A stretch of 64,000 nucleotides of DNA from an uncultured Spirochaetales bacterium (GTDB lineage: Bacteria; UBP6; UBA1177), in assembly GCA_902774115.1 (NCBI GenBank), contig CACYHH010000002.1:62001-126000 (forward strand). The letters run 5' to 3'. Each line of letters starts with the position of its first letter. Position 1 is the stretch's first letter. Both the position numbers and the translations under genes were made by a program. The notes below the pieces were generated by a model that was not told the origin of the DNA, did no database searches, and was given only the letters and a program-made list of their open reading frames with translations. Positions 50,919 through 59,674 of this stretch are shown in pieces.

Positions 50919-51584
50919 TCAGGAATCTTCCGTAAAATCTATAAAATTATCTTCTCCGAGCATTGCTTTGATTTCTTTGCGGGCTTTGCTCTTGCAGAAT
51001 GCCTCAAAAAAACCGAAAGCTATTAACATCGGGTTATAAAAAGCACCTCTGCGACCAGGATCGGTAATAAGAATAAGTCCCCACGGGATAATGAACATGA
51101 ACCAGCTTCTTATAAAAAAGTTCTTTGTGTAGTGTTTCAATTCCACTTTGGTTGCGTCGTAATAAGGATGTTCCAGAAGATTTTTCGCTTTTTCCGCAGC
51201 AAGCGCTCTTTTCTTCATTCTCCATCTTCGGAAAGGCTCGTTGATTAGGATCAAAGCCAATGCAGCGATGATGTAAATCTTGGGATCACCGTGAAATACG
51301 CGGAACGAATAAGCCGGAAGAATGAGAAGAAACCAGTTTCTGTCGAAAAAAGATTCGCGGTAAAAAGTGTAGAGATAGTTTTGTGTATGCTCATAAAAGG
51401 CAAAATCCATAAGAATTGCAACTAACAAATAGATAATAGCGACATGAAAAATATCTTCAGTCGTTGTCCTCACCTGTAGTTCAGCTAATTTGTAACCGAG
51501 AATATATTTTTCTCCCACCAGCTCGACTAAAGAGAACATCAGTGTCGGAACTATGAACCAGCCGAATTTGTTGAGAACATTCAT
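50919..51584 (-). CDS. Hypothetical multi-pass membrane protein
   Basis: The 221-residue product has about six hydrophobic segments (FGWFIVPTLMFSLVELV, DIFHVAIIYLLVAILMDFAF, IYIIAALALILINEPF and others). The segments WFLLILPAYSFRVFHGDPKIYII and WFMFIIPWGLILITDPGRRG repeat the same pattern, so it may contain an internal duplication. A charged loop (RWRMKKRALAAEKAKN) separates the halves. No family recognised. Confidence 0.6.
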   Translation of the reverse strand: MNVLNKFGWFIVPTLMFSLVELVGEKYILGYKLAELQVRTTTEDIFHVAIIYLLVAILMDFAFYEHTQNYLYTFYRESFFDRNWFLLILPAYSFRVFHGDPKIYIIAALALILINEPFRRWRMKKRALAAEKAKNLLEHPYYDATKVELKHYTKNFFIRSWFMFIIPWGLILITDPGRRGAFYNPMLIAFGFFEAFCKSKARKEIKAMLGEDNFIDFTEDS

Positions 51585-51603
51585 TGGAAAGCCTTGTTTA
51601 ATT

Positions 51604-51660
51604 GCGCGCCCTCGACGTCACGTCGTCACGTTGTTTCGCCGTTACTACGACACGGCGCGC
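51604..51660. repeat. G+C-rich nested inverted repeat between two genes
   Basis: GCGCGCC (51604-51610) and GGCGCGC (51654-51660) are perfect inverted arms. Inside lie CGACGT-C-ACGTCG (51613-51625) and a weaker GTCGT/ACGAC pair. The element is far richer in G and C than the surrounding intergenic DNA and directly follows the stop of the serine-hydrolase gene on the minus strand. There is no T-run, so it is not a standard terminator; it resembles REP/BIME-like mobile palindromes. Confidence 0.55.
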
Positions 51661-53517
51661 TTATTCATCCGGAGTTTCGTTGTCCGTGATTTCATCATCG
51701 TCGCCGGATTCTTCCGGTTTTTCGGTTTCTTCTTTCGGCGGATATTCGTCATCTTCGGTGCATTCACGCTCCGCTCCTACAGCTCCGTTTTGTCCCTTTT
51801 TATGACAATGGCAGCCGACAAGTTTTTTGCTTGCATCCATTTTTGCTTTGCCCCAAAGGTGATAAAATTCAGTTTTTGAGGGGTTGGTATCTTTTGAAAT
51901 CACCATATATTTGTCAGGATCGTTGTCTTCAAGGTAGTAGCAGAATTTGTAGACGTATTCTTTCTCAAGGTTGTAGAAGTAATCATATTTCGTGACATAA
52001 AAATTCTGTGTCGGCTTTCCAGTGGCGAGAGCCTTTTCAAAGTCACGCTCATACATATCGATGTCGGTACGCTGAACTTTAAAAGGTCCGACATAATATT
52101 CCTTCGGCTCGATACACTCGGAAGCGATTTTTACGATTGTTCCGCTGCTGTCGGGATATCTGAACATATACTGTGAGCAGTAGTAGTTGATATAAGTGTC
52201 TTCCGGATATGAGAAATAGCCGATGCCGTAATCAAGATTGTAGGTCGGCCAGTCTTCCATTATCGAATAAAGTGCAAAAATCTGCGTGTTTTTGTCTGCA
52301 TCGATAATATTGTTCCAGTCGGGGAAATCGGTTTTCTTTTCCGCAGCCCTGTTGTTCATCAGAACGTATTCCATCTCGTCGTTCAGAACATATATATCCT
52401 TGCTGTCGCTGAAATTGTTGAGGATTATGTGTATCTCTCCTGTTTTCGGGTAATAGTAAAGCATTGAATGAGAATCGAAAACATCTCCGGCGTGACCGTA
52501 GAATTCGCTGTGAGAGCCTTTTCCGTACTGCGTTCCGAGACCGTATATCGGAGTTCCAAGAAGGTCAACGATATCAAGCATCTGATCCATGCTGTCTTCC
52601 GAAAGAATTTCTCCGTGGAAAAGAGCATAACCGTATTTGAAAAGGTCTTCAACATTTGAAACAAGCGATCCTGCAGTCCATGCCTTGTGTTCATATTCAT
52701 AAGGAACGATGCTTCCGTGAGCGTCATAGGTGTGTCCGCTGACTTTATCAGCTCCGGAATGTTCTTCAAAACCTTTCATGAAAGTGTTTTTGAGTCCGAG
52801 CGGTTCGATGATTTTTTCGCGGATAACCTCATGTGCCGGTTTCCCTGCAACTTCGCTCATAATAAGCCCTGCCAGAACAAAGTTGGCATTGATATAAGCC
52901 CATGAAGTGCCGGGTTCGAAGTTGAAGCGGCCGTTGACGTTTTCGACAATCTCTTCCGGATCGAGAATCTCTGTCATTTCCTGAATGCCGGAAGTGTGGT
53001 TGAGAAGCATTCTGACGGTGATTTTGTCGCCTTTTTCAAAGTCCGGGAACCACTTGTCTATTGTCTGGTCGAGGTCGATTTTTCCCTCTTCCTGCAGAAG
53101 AAGCATTGTTACGGCTGTGAAATTTTTCGTTATGCTGCCGACGGCAAAAAGGTCGTCAGGCTGAAGTTTTTCTTTCGTTTCGCTGTTGCGGACGCCTAAA
53201 GCGAAAGATGTAAGTTTGTCATATCCGTATCCGACAACAACGCCTGTTCCGTGGGCGAAATTTACATATTCTTCAGCAAGATTTTTGATGCTTTCGAGTA
53301 TTTCTTCTTCGGTTAGTTCCTGTTTCTCCGGTTCGTCTTCGTCAGGTTCTTCGTTGTTTACGTCGTTGTCTTCCTCAGTGTCTTCCTCTTCGGTATCGGC
53401 ATCCGGTCCCGAACTGTCGGTATCCGGAGTTTCTTCTTTGCTTTTTGAAGAACTTCCGCAGGCCGCTCCGAAAAAGAGCATTGAAAGAAGAATCATTGCA
53501 ATGAGAATTTTTTTCAT
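51661..53517 (-). CDS. Serine-hydrolase (beta-lactamase/penicillin-binding-type) lipoprotein, copy 1
   Basis: The 618-residue product has a lipoprotein signal (LLSMLFFGAACGSS, cysteine 20) and an acidic Asp/Glu linker to about residue 70. A class C beta-lactamase-like domain follows. The catalytic SxxK is S128-I-T-K131 (VGSITKNFTAV), the Tyr motif is Y208-I-N210 (SWAYINANF) and the third motif is H342-A-G344. Such proteins act as D-alanyl esterases, carboxypeptidases or other hydrolases. A C-terminal region of about 200 residues with cysteines (FCYYLEDNDPDKYMV, GCHCHKKG) is shared with the next gene but not recognised. AAGGAGAG precedes the ATG. It follows copy 2 by 21 bases. Confidence 0.85.
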   Translation of the reverse strand: MKKILIAMILLSMLFFGAACGSSSKSKEETPDTDSSGPDADTEEEDTEEDNDVNNEEPDEDEPEKQELTEEEILESIKNLAEEYVNFAHGTGVVVGYGYDKLTSFALGVRNSETKEKLQPDDLFAVGSITKNFTAVTMLLLQEEGKIDLDQTIDKWFPDFEKGDKITVRMLLNHTSGIQEMTEILDPEEIVENVNGRFNFEPGTSWAYINANFVLAGLIMSEVAGKPAHEVIREKIIEPLGLKNTFMKGFEEHSGADKVSGHTYDAHGSIVPYEYEHKAWTAGSLVSNVEDLFKYGYALFHGEILSEDSMDQMLDIVDLLGTPIYGLGTQYGKGSHSEFYGHAGDVFDSHSMLYYYPKTGEIHIILNNFSDSKDIYVLNDEMEYVLMNNRAAEKKTDFPDWNNIIDADKNTQIFALYSIMEDWPTYNLDYGIGYFSYPEDTYINYYCSQYMFRYPDSSGTIVKIASECIEPKEYYVGPFKVQRTDIDMYERDFEKALATGKPTQNFYVTKYDYFYNLEKEYVYKFCYYLEDNDPDKYMVISKDTNPSKTEFYHLWGKAKMDASKKLVGCHCHKKGQNGAVGAERECTEDDEYPPKEETEKPEESGDDDEITDNETPDE

Positions 53518-53538
53518 GTTACTCTCCTTTAAATTATT

Positions 53539-55314
53539 TTATAACAGGGTTGGTACATTCGGAAGTATGCTTTTATTTTCCGTGGTTTCATCTTCAGTGC
53601 ATTCGCGTTCCGTTTCATCTTCGTTGTAGCACTCGCACCCTGTTGCTCTTGTGCTTTCAGCCATTTTTGATTTGCCCCATAGGCGGTAATATTCTGAGCC
53701 CGAAGGATTCTGTCCGATTGAAATCATCATATATTTGTCAGGATCGCTCTCTTCAAGGTGATAGCATATTTTGGAGAGAAAATCGGTCTCGACATCATAG
53801 TAGTAATCGTATTTCGTGATGTAAAAATCCTGCGTCGGATCGCCTGATTCCGCAGCCGCTTCGAATTCGCTGAGATACATATCAATATCGGTTCTTTCGA
53901 CTTTTATTGTTCCTTCGTAATATCTTTCAGGTTCGATGCACTGCTGCATGATTTTCACAAAACCCTGGGATTTGAACATATAGTGGCTGCAGTAAAAATC
54001 GGGGATGTATTCTCCGGGATAGACGAAGTATCCTATCGATTCGTTCAGTTCTTCAGCCGGATAGTCAGGAAGCGGCGCATAAAGTGAGAAAACCTGGGTT
54101 TCGTCATCTTTGCTGATGAGCTCTTCCCAATCAGGAAAACTCTCTCCTTTTTCAGCGGTTTCGCTGTCCGTAAGAACATATTCTATCCAGTCATTCAGAA
54201 TATACAGCGTGCTGGAACTACCTCCGCCGTTGTTGAAAAGCACGTGTATTTCGCCGGTTTCAGGGTAGTATGCAAGCATTGCTGCCGTGACGATGACGTC
54301 TCCGCCGTGGTAATAGAATTTACCGTGTGAACCTTTGCCGTACATTATGGCGAGTCCGTAAACAGGGGTTCCCGAGACTTTGACCATGTCGAGCATTTGA
54401 TCGAGGCTTTCTTTTGAAATGAGTTTTCCGTTGAAAAGCGCGTGAGCATATTTGAACATGTCTTCAACGTTTGAAATGATTCCTCCGGCAGTCCAGAAAC
54501 GTTCGTTGAGTTCGTACGGAACGATGTTCCCATATTCGTCGAACGTATGTCCGTGGGCTTTTTCTTCAATCGGATATTCTTCGAACTCTTTCATGAAAGT
54601 GTGCTTCATTTCAAGCGGATCTAGGATTTTTTCGCGGATAACTTCTACCGCGTCTTTTCCTGTAACTTTGTTGATGATAAGCCCTGCGATAACAAAGTTG
54701 GTGTTGCTGTAGGACCAGTTTGTTCCCGGCTCGAAGTTGAATTTTCCGTTGACCTTTTCGACCATACCTTCAAGATCGTCGAATTCATTCCACTCCAGAA
54801 TGCCTGAAGTGTGGTTGAGCAGCATCCTGACAGTAATAATATCGCCTTTTTCAAAGTCGGGGAACCACTTGTCTATCGTCTGGTCGAGATCGACTTTGCC
54901 TTCTTCCTGCAAGAGAAGCATTGTCACCGCGGTGAAATTTTTCGTTATACTTCCGATATCGAAAAGGTCTTCGGTCGAAAGCGGCTCCTGAGTAGTGTTG
55001 TGGCGCACGCCGTAAGCTATAGATGCCGGTTCGTCAGTGCCGTAACCTATGACAACACCTGTGCCGTGGGATAATCTGACATAGTCTTCGGCAAGATTTC
55101 TGATGCTTTCAGATTTTGCTTCGTCTTCCGGTGAATGTTCCTGAGCTGTTCCGTCTTCATCGGAATCTTCTTGTTCAGTGTCGTCAGTTTCATCGGTATC
55201 CGTTCCGGTTTCATCGGTGTCAGGAATTTTTTCTTCGTTTTTCGATGAGCTGCCGCAGCTTGCACCGAAGAAAATCATCGAAAAAACGATTGCGGCGAAT
55301 AGAATTTTTTTCAT
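53539..55314 (-). CDS. Serine-hydrolase lipoprotein, copy 2
   Basis: The 591-residue product is a tandem paralogue of the gene downstream. It has a lipobox cysteine at 20 (IFFGASCGSS), a Thr/Asp/Glu linker, SxxK as S122-I-T-K125, Y202-S-N204 (NWSYSNTNF) and an HGG third motif (KFYYHGGDVI). Long stretches are identical to copy 1 (NFTAVTMLLLQEEGK, LDQTIDKWFPDFEKGD, VRMLLNHTSGI), while linker and tail differ, so duplication was followed by divergence outside the core. The shared C-terminal segment includes DPTQDFYITKYDYYYDVE and ICYHLEESDPDKYMM. AGGTT precedes the ATG. Possible targets are muropeptides or ester substrates; not determined. Confidence 0.85.
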   Translation of the reverse strand: MKKILFAAIVFSMIFFGASCGSSSKNEEKIPDTDETGTDTDETDDTEQEDSDEDGTAQEHSPEDEAKSESIRNLAEDYVRLSHGTGVVIGYGTDEPASIAYGVRHNTTQEPLSTEDLFDIGSITKNFTAVTMLLLQEEGKVDLDQTIDKWFPDFEKGDIITVRMLLNHTSGILEWNEFDDLEGMVEKVNGKFNFEPGTNWSYSNTNFVIAGLIINKVTGKDAVEVIREKILDPLEMKHTFMKEFEEYPIEEKAHGHTFDEYGNIVPYELNERFWTAGGIISNVEDMFKYAHALFNGKLISKESLDQMLDMVKVSGTPVYGLAIMYGKGSHGKFYYHGGDVIVTAAMLAYYPETGEIHVLFNNGGGSSSTLYILNDWIEYVLTDSETAEKGESFPDWEELISKDDETQVFSLYAPLPDYPAEELNESIGYFVYPGEYIPDFYCSHYMFKSQGFVKIMQQCIEPERYYEGTIKVERTDIDMYLSEFEAAAESGDPTQDFYITKYDYYYDVETDFLSKICYHLEESDPDKYMMISIGQNPSGSEYYRLWGKSKMAESTRATGCECYNEDETERECTEDETTENKSILPNVPTLL

Positions 55315-55333
55315 AACGCAACCTGCTGATTTG

Positions 55334-56932
55334 TTAAAATATTTCCGACGGCATTAAAACCGTGTCTTTAGCCTCGTCAAGCAGTTTCGGATAATCGATG
55401 TTGAAGTGCAGACCGCGGCTTTCCTTGCGCTTCATCGCGCTTTTTATAATGAGTTCAGCCGTGAGAGTTATGTTCCTGAGTTCAAGAAGGTCACGAGAAA
55501 CTTTGAAATTCCAGTAGTATTCGTTGATTTCGTGTTTCATCAGTTCAAGTCTTGCCAAAGCGCGTTCAAGACGTTTGTTGCTGCGGACGATGCCGACATA
55601 GTTCCACATTATGCGGCGGACTTCATCCCAGTTCTGCTTGATGATGATTTTTTCGTCTTCGTCTTCCGCGTCTCCCGGGTTCCATTCAGGCGGCTCCGGA
55701 CATTCGCCGGTGTAATCCGCAACATAGGCGATGATTTCTTTTGCAACGTATTTCGCCATGACGGCAGCTTCAAGAAGCGAGTTGGAAGCAAGTCTGTTTG
55801 CGCCGTGAAGCCCTGTGTGGGCGACTTCGCCGCTTACGAAAAGACCGGGGATCAGAGTTTTTCCTGTCGGTTCGCTCTGCAGACCTCCGCATGAATAGTG
55901 CGCCGCAGGAACGACCGGTATCGGCATGGTTCTCATATCGATTCCGGCATCCATGCAGATTCTGAAAATGTTCGGGAACCTCTGCTGCAGGAAATGTCCG
56001 TCGAGCTTGGTCATATCGAGGAAAACGCAGTCGTCGCCGCTCATCTTCATCTCGTGGTCGATAGCGCGGGCAACGATGTCGCGCGGAGCAAGCGATTTGA
56101 GCGGATGATACTTTTCCATGAAAGTTTCGCCCTTTTTGTTGATGAGAACGCCGCCTTCACCGCGAAGAGCTTCGGAAATAAGCATTGACTTGATTTTTTC
56201 ATGGTAAAGAATCGTCGGATGGAACTGGATCATCTCCATATTGACTACCGGAACGCCTGCACGGAAGCCGATCGCAACGCCGTCGCCGGTCGTAACATCC
56301 GGATTCGACGTGTAAAGGTAGACTCTTCCGCAGCCGCCTGTCGCCAGAAGAACCGTTTTTGCCGTGATCGTCAGGATTTCACCGTTTCTGCCGAGAACAT
56401 AGGCGCCGATGATTTTGTTGCTTTCGCTGCACATGAATTTCGATTCGGTTATGACGTCTATTGCAGTGTGGTTTTCCAGAACGGTGATGTTCGAGTGGAG
56501 CAGGACAGCCTTTTTAACGACTTTTATCAGCTCAAAACCTGTGATGTCGCCTGCGTGGACGACTCTGCGCTCCGAATGTCCTCCTTCGCGTCCGAGATCG
56601 AGTTTGCCGTCTTCGTTTTCGGTGAAGTGGCATCCGAGTTTTTCAAAATATTTGATCGCATCGGGACCGTTTTCCACAAAAAAGCGGACAGCCTTTTCAT
56701 TGTTGAGTCCTGCTCCCGCCGTTATGGTGTCTTTTATGTGCTTTTCGAACGAATCTACGTCGAAATCGGTTACGGTAGCGATTCCGCCCTGAGCGTTCGC
56801 GCTGTTCGAAACATCAATCGCCTCTTTCGTGACGACGACCGTTTTAAGTCCTTTTTCGGCAAGGCTCAGAGCGGTCGAAAGCCCTGAAAGTCCGCTTCCT
56901 ATGATGAGTGCGTCTGCATAAATGCGTTTCAT
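55334..56932 (-). CDS. nadB: L-aspartate oxidase NadB
   Basis: The 532-residue flavoprotein oxidises L-aspartate to iminoaspartate for quinolinate synthesis by NadA. The FAD motif is ALIIGSGLSGLSTALSLAE near the N-terminus. Next are NSANAQGGIATV, the active-site region REGGHSERRVVHAGDITG, TGGCGRVYLYTSNPDVTTGDGVA, EMIQFHPT, PAAHYSCGG and GEVAHTGLHGANRLASNSLLEA. Length is normal. nadA is 48 kb away at 5997, so the pathway genes are not in one operon here. In anaerobes fumarate usually serves as electron acceptor. Confidence 0.96.
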   Translation of the reverse strand: MKRIYADALIIGSGLSGLSTALSLAEKGLKTVVVTKEAIDVSNSANAQGGIATVTDFDVDSFEKHIKDTITAGAGLNNEKAVRFFVENGPDAIKYFEKLGCHFTENEDGKLDLGREGGHSERRVVHAGDITGFELIKVVKKAVLLHSNITVLENHTAIDVITESKFMCSESNKIIGAYVLGRNGEILTITAKTVLLATGGCGRVYLYTSNPDVTTGDGVAIGFRAGVPVVNMEMIQFHPTILYHEKIKSMLISEALRGEGGVLINKKGETFMEKYHPLKSLAPRDIVARAIDHEMKMSGDDCVFLDMTKLDGHFLQQRFPNIFRICMDAGIDMRTMPIPVVPAAHYSCGGLQSEPTGKTLIPGLFVSGEVAHTGLHGANRLASNSLLEAAVMAKYVAKEIIAYVADYTGECPEPPEWNPGDAEDEDEKIIIKQNWDEVRRIMWNYVGIVRSNKRLERALARLELMKHEINEYYWNFKVSRDLLELRNITLTAELIIKSAMKRKESRGLHFNIDYPKLLDEAKDTVLMPSEIF

Positions 56933-56941
56933 ATCTCTGAC

Positions 56942-57370
56942 CTATTCATTTACATACCAAAATTCGCTTATGAGTTCATCCATAGCTTTTTCAATGACTT
57001 TTTTGTCGGTATCTGACATATCCACGAATTTTACGCTGATTCCGATAACCTGATCCTCTTCTGTACAGCGAAGAACTTCCGCTCCGCATCGGATGATATA
57101 ATCGGTGCCCGGAACCTGAAACTCTATGTTGATGATTGTTCCGGCCTCGTATGGATTCGGAGAAAGGATATACATACCGTTTGTGCTCAAATTAGCTGTC
57201 TGCTGGAAATAGTCGGCATTTCCATCCATATTTCTCACCCACATTTTGACTGGAATACGCTCTTTAGTGCGTCTTTCCTTCTGCCTTCTGTCCTTCTTGC
57301 CTCTTGCATCGTTGGGAAGTTTGAATTGCAGATCGTCTCTGCGGTCTTTGTTTTGTCGTCTATCGTCCAT
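56942..57370 (-). CDS. PilZ-domain protein
   Basis: The 142-residue product begins with a very basic, Arg/Asp-rich tail (DDRRQNKDRRDD ... KKDRRQKERR) and then a PilZ domain. The first motif lies in RRTKERIPVKMWV and the second is NLSTNGMYI (NxSxxG); together they form the usual cyclic-di-GMP site. The first motif is only approximately RxxxR, so binding is likely but not certain. ATG 57370 has GGAGAG upstream; a promoter is at 57409-57436. nadB follows after 9 bases. Confidence 0.8.
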   Translation of the reverse strand: MDDRRQNKDRRDDLQFKLPNDARGKKDRRQKERRTKERIPVKMWVRNMDGNADYFQQTANLSTNGMYILSPNPYEAGTIINIEFQVPGTDYIIRCGAEVLRCTEEDQVIGISVKFVDMSDTDKKVIEKAMDELISEFWYVNE

Positions 57371-57408
57371 TTGTCTCTCCTTGAAAAAAATACACAAGCA
57401 AACAACGG

Positions 57409-57436
57409 AATATAATTCAATATAATTTAAAGTCCA
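57409..57436 (-). promoter_or_regulatory. Promoter of the PilZ-nadB unit
   Basis: On the minus strand TGGACT (57436-57431), 16 bases, TATATT (57414-57409), the same hexamer pair as before the Ala/Glu lipoprotein gene. Confidence 0.55.
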
Positions 57437-57475
57437 TTTAAACCTTAATATATGCGGATGATTTTTGTCCTGTAA

Positions 57476-59674
57476 TCAATCCAGTTCTGTCGGAACGAAA
57501 TCGAAGTAATCTATCATGAAATAGTTGTGTTTGCTGACCAGCTCGCGCGGAACTATTCTGAAATCGTGCATTCCTTTGTCAAGGCGGGTATGGATATAAA
57601 CGGTGTTCATCTTTTTCTCGTCGAAATGGAAATCAAGTTCCGCCGCTTTTTTGCCGTCGATAAGAAGGTCGAAATTGCCCATTTCCTTTCCCTGCAGACC
57701 GTAGACCCTTATCTCGTAATCGCCGCCCTTGTTTATTTTCTGCTTGAAATCGTAATATTGTTCAGTATCCACGAATCTGCAAAACAGCAGAAACTGGTAT
57801 TTTACAAGGTATTGGTAAGGGGGTTCCATGTCCAGATATGCATCAAGATAGGACATTTCGGGAAATGTCTGGCAGAAATCGGGGTTTCCTTTCAGGGGAA
57901 AGGATTTGTTCTCAAGATCGACATGGATCTCTCCGGTGTCTTTCGGTACAAAAATCTCTTTAATTTCAGGTGGTTCAGTGTTGTTGATCATTTCCTTGAA
58001 GCGTGCCCAGTAATATTTTTTTCCGGGATATTCAAACATTATCCGCCGGTTCTGTTTTTCTCCCAAATCACGGACATATATGATTTTGTTGTTTTCAGGA
58101 TGAGCATGGTCCATCAGCGCATAACCTGATCCGTACATCGTAAAAGGAGCCACAAAGACGACTCCTTCCTTTATGCCGGCATCATCCAGAGCTTTTTTAA
58201 GATCGGCGCTGACATTCCAGAAACCTTTGTCGTAGCTGTTTTTCAGAGCTGGAAGAGCAAAGAATGTCTGGTATGAAACAGCTGCGGAAAGTAAAGAAAA
58301 TGTCAATATTCTGGCAACTTTATTTAATTTCAGCCTTTTGGACAGCCCGTCTGTTACCCGGCAGAAAGCATAGGCCAGAATCACAATGAGGAAGAACGAA
58401 GTTTCATACAGATAGCGCGGTCCGAAAGCATTTCCATGGTAATAAAAGAAGAAATATCCTGCTAAATTTACGAAAAAAATGGAGAACAGAAAGAAGAGCT
58501 TTTTGAAATCTTTCCGGTTACCGGCAAAAACAAAAGCAAGAGGCAAAAGGATAAGCAGCATCGGATGCATAAAAAGATTCATTATCAGTGATGAAAGTCT
58601 GTGATTCGAGACAAGAAAGGCATGTGAAAGAGTAAGTCCTTCCGGCGGCAGTTCTATGCCGTTGGAATACGAGCAGCCCGTTCCCAGACCGAATCTGTGG
58701 CAGAATTTGCGCGGCTCGCTGTAGTTGAAAAAGACATCCTGCTTGAAAAGCAGCGGATCTCCTGTGTAGATCGAGTTGTAGTAAAGGAGAAAAACGAGAA
58801 ACGGCGCGAAAGAAAGGAGTGCGAAAGAACCTTTTTTTATCGCTTCGGCAAAAAACTTTGCATCGCGCTTTTCAAAAATAGTGCAAAAGTAGTGCAGGAT
58901 CAGCGGAATTCCGACAAAAAGAGTATTCTGCGGGCGGGTCAAAGCAAGCCATCCTAATGAAATTCCCAATATCGTCGGATATTTTAACGATTTCTGATCA
59001 ACCATGTGAATGTATGCCCGGACTGCTGCAAGAGTCATAGTCATGCAGAAGGGGTGGGCCATCCATGTTCCGCCCATAACAATGAAAAATGTCGAAAAAA
59101 GCATGAAAAACATTGAGATTACGGCAATTTTTCTGCCGAACAGGTCTTCTGCTATTTTACCGGTCAGAAAAACGTTCAGCGCAGTGAGAATCGGATTTGC
59201 AAGAACCGGGATTCCCAAAATAACGAAAGGGACCAGAAAAAACGAAAATCCCGGCAGAAAGAGCGAATAGAGCTTTTCGCCGTCAGGAATCATGTAGGCA
59301 TACTGAAAAAATTCGTAGTGCTCCGGCATTCTGCTGTGAAGCCTTCCCACTGCGAAATTCTCAGCCATGACGAGATAGTTTATGCTGTCCTGAACATGCG
59401 GCATCCCTTGAAAAAACAGGAACGCCACAATAAGAGAAAGTACGAAAGCCGCAGCCGGAAGAATGAAAAACGGCGATCTGCCGAAATCAAGATTTATGTT
59501 CTTAAAGTCGTATTTTACGGAAAGGACGTAGAAAAGCATCAGAAAAAAGAAGAGAAGAAGGTGGAATGTCGGGAATGAGAGAGTGAGCGGCAGAAACAAG
59601 TTCCCGAATGTTGCCCAACAGAAGAATATCAGAAAAACAGCCAGCGAAATCAGTGACTTGATGATTATATTCAT
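57476..59674 (-). CDS. GT-C membrane glycosyltransferase, copy A
   Basis: The 732-residue product has about 12 membrane helices in residues 1-480 and a C-terminal extracytoplasmic domain of about 230 residues. The first loop carries MPHVQDSINYLVMAENFA, where GT39/ArnT-type enzymes have their catalytic acidic motif (here D-S rather than D-E). Other shared parts are FLPGFSFFLVPFVILGIPVLANPILTALNVFLTGKIAEDLFG and LGWLALTRPQNTLFVGIPL. Such enzymes move a sugar from a polyprenyl-phosphate donor to lipid or protein outside the inner membrane. The start overlaps the stop of copy B by one base (TAATG). Donor and acceptor are unknown. Confidence 0.78.
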   Translation of the reverse strand: MNIIIKSLISLAVFLIFFCWATFGNLFLPLTLSFPTFHLLLFFFLMLFYVLSVKYDFKNINLDFGRSPFFILPAAAFVLSLIVAFLFFQGMPHVQDSINYLVMAENFAVGRLHSRMPEHYEFFQYAYMIPDGEKLYSLFLPGFSFFLVPFVILGIPVLANPILTALNVFLTGKIAEDLFGRKIAVISMFFMLFSTFFIVMGGTWMAHPFCMTMTLAAVRAYIHMVDQKSLKYPTILGISLGWLALTRPQNTLFVGIPLILHYFCTIFEKRDAKFFAEAIKKGSFALLSFAPFLVFLLYYNSIYTGDPLLFKQDVFFNYSEPRKFCHRFGLGTGCSYSNGIELPPEGLTLSHAFLVSNHRLSSLIMNLFMHPMLLILLPLAFVFAGNRKDFKKLFFLFSIFFVNLAGYFFFYYHGNAFGPRYLYETSFFLIVILAYAFCRVTDGLSKRLKLNKVARILTFSLLSAAVSYQTFFALPALKNSYDKGFWNVSADLKKALDDAGIKEGVVFVAPFTMYGSGYALMDHAHPENNKIIYVRDLGEKQNRRIMFEYPGKKYYWARFKEMINNTEPPEIKEIFVPKDTGEIHVDLENKSFPLKGNPDFCQTFPEMSYLDAYLDMEPPYQYLVKYQFLLFCRFVDTEQYYDFKQKINKGGDYEIRVYGLQGKEMGNFDLLIDGKKAAELDFHFDEKKMNTVYIHTRLDKGMHDFRIVPRELVSKHNYFMIDYFDFVPTELD

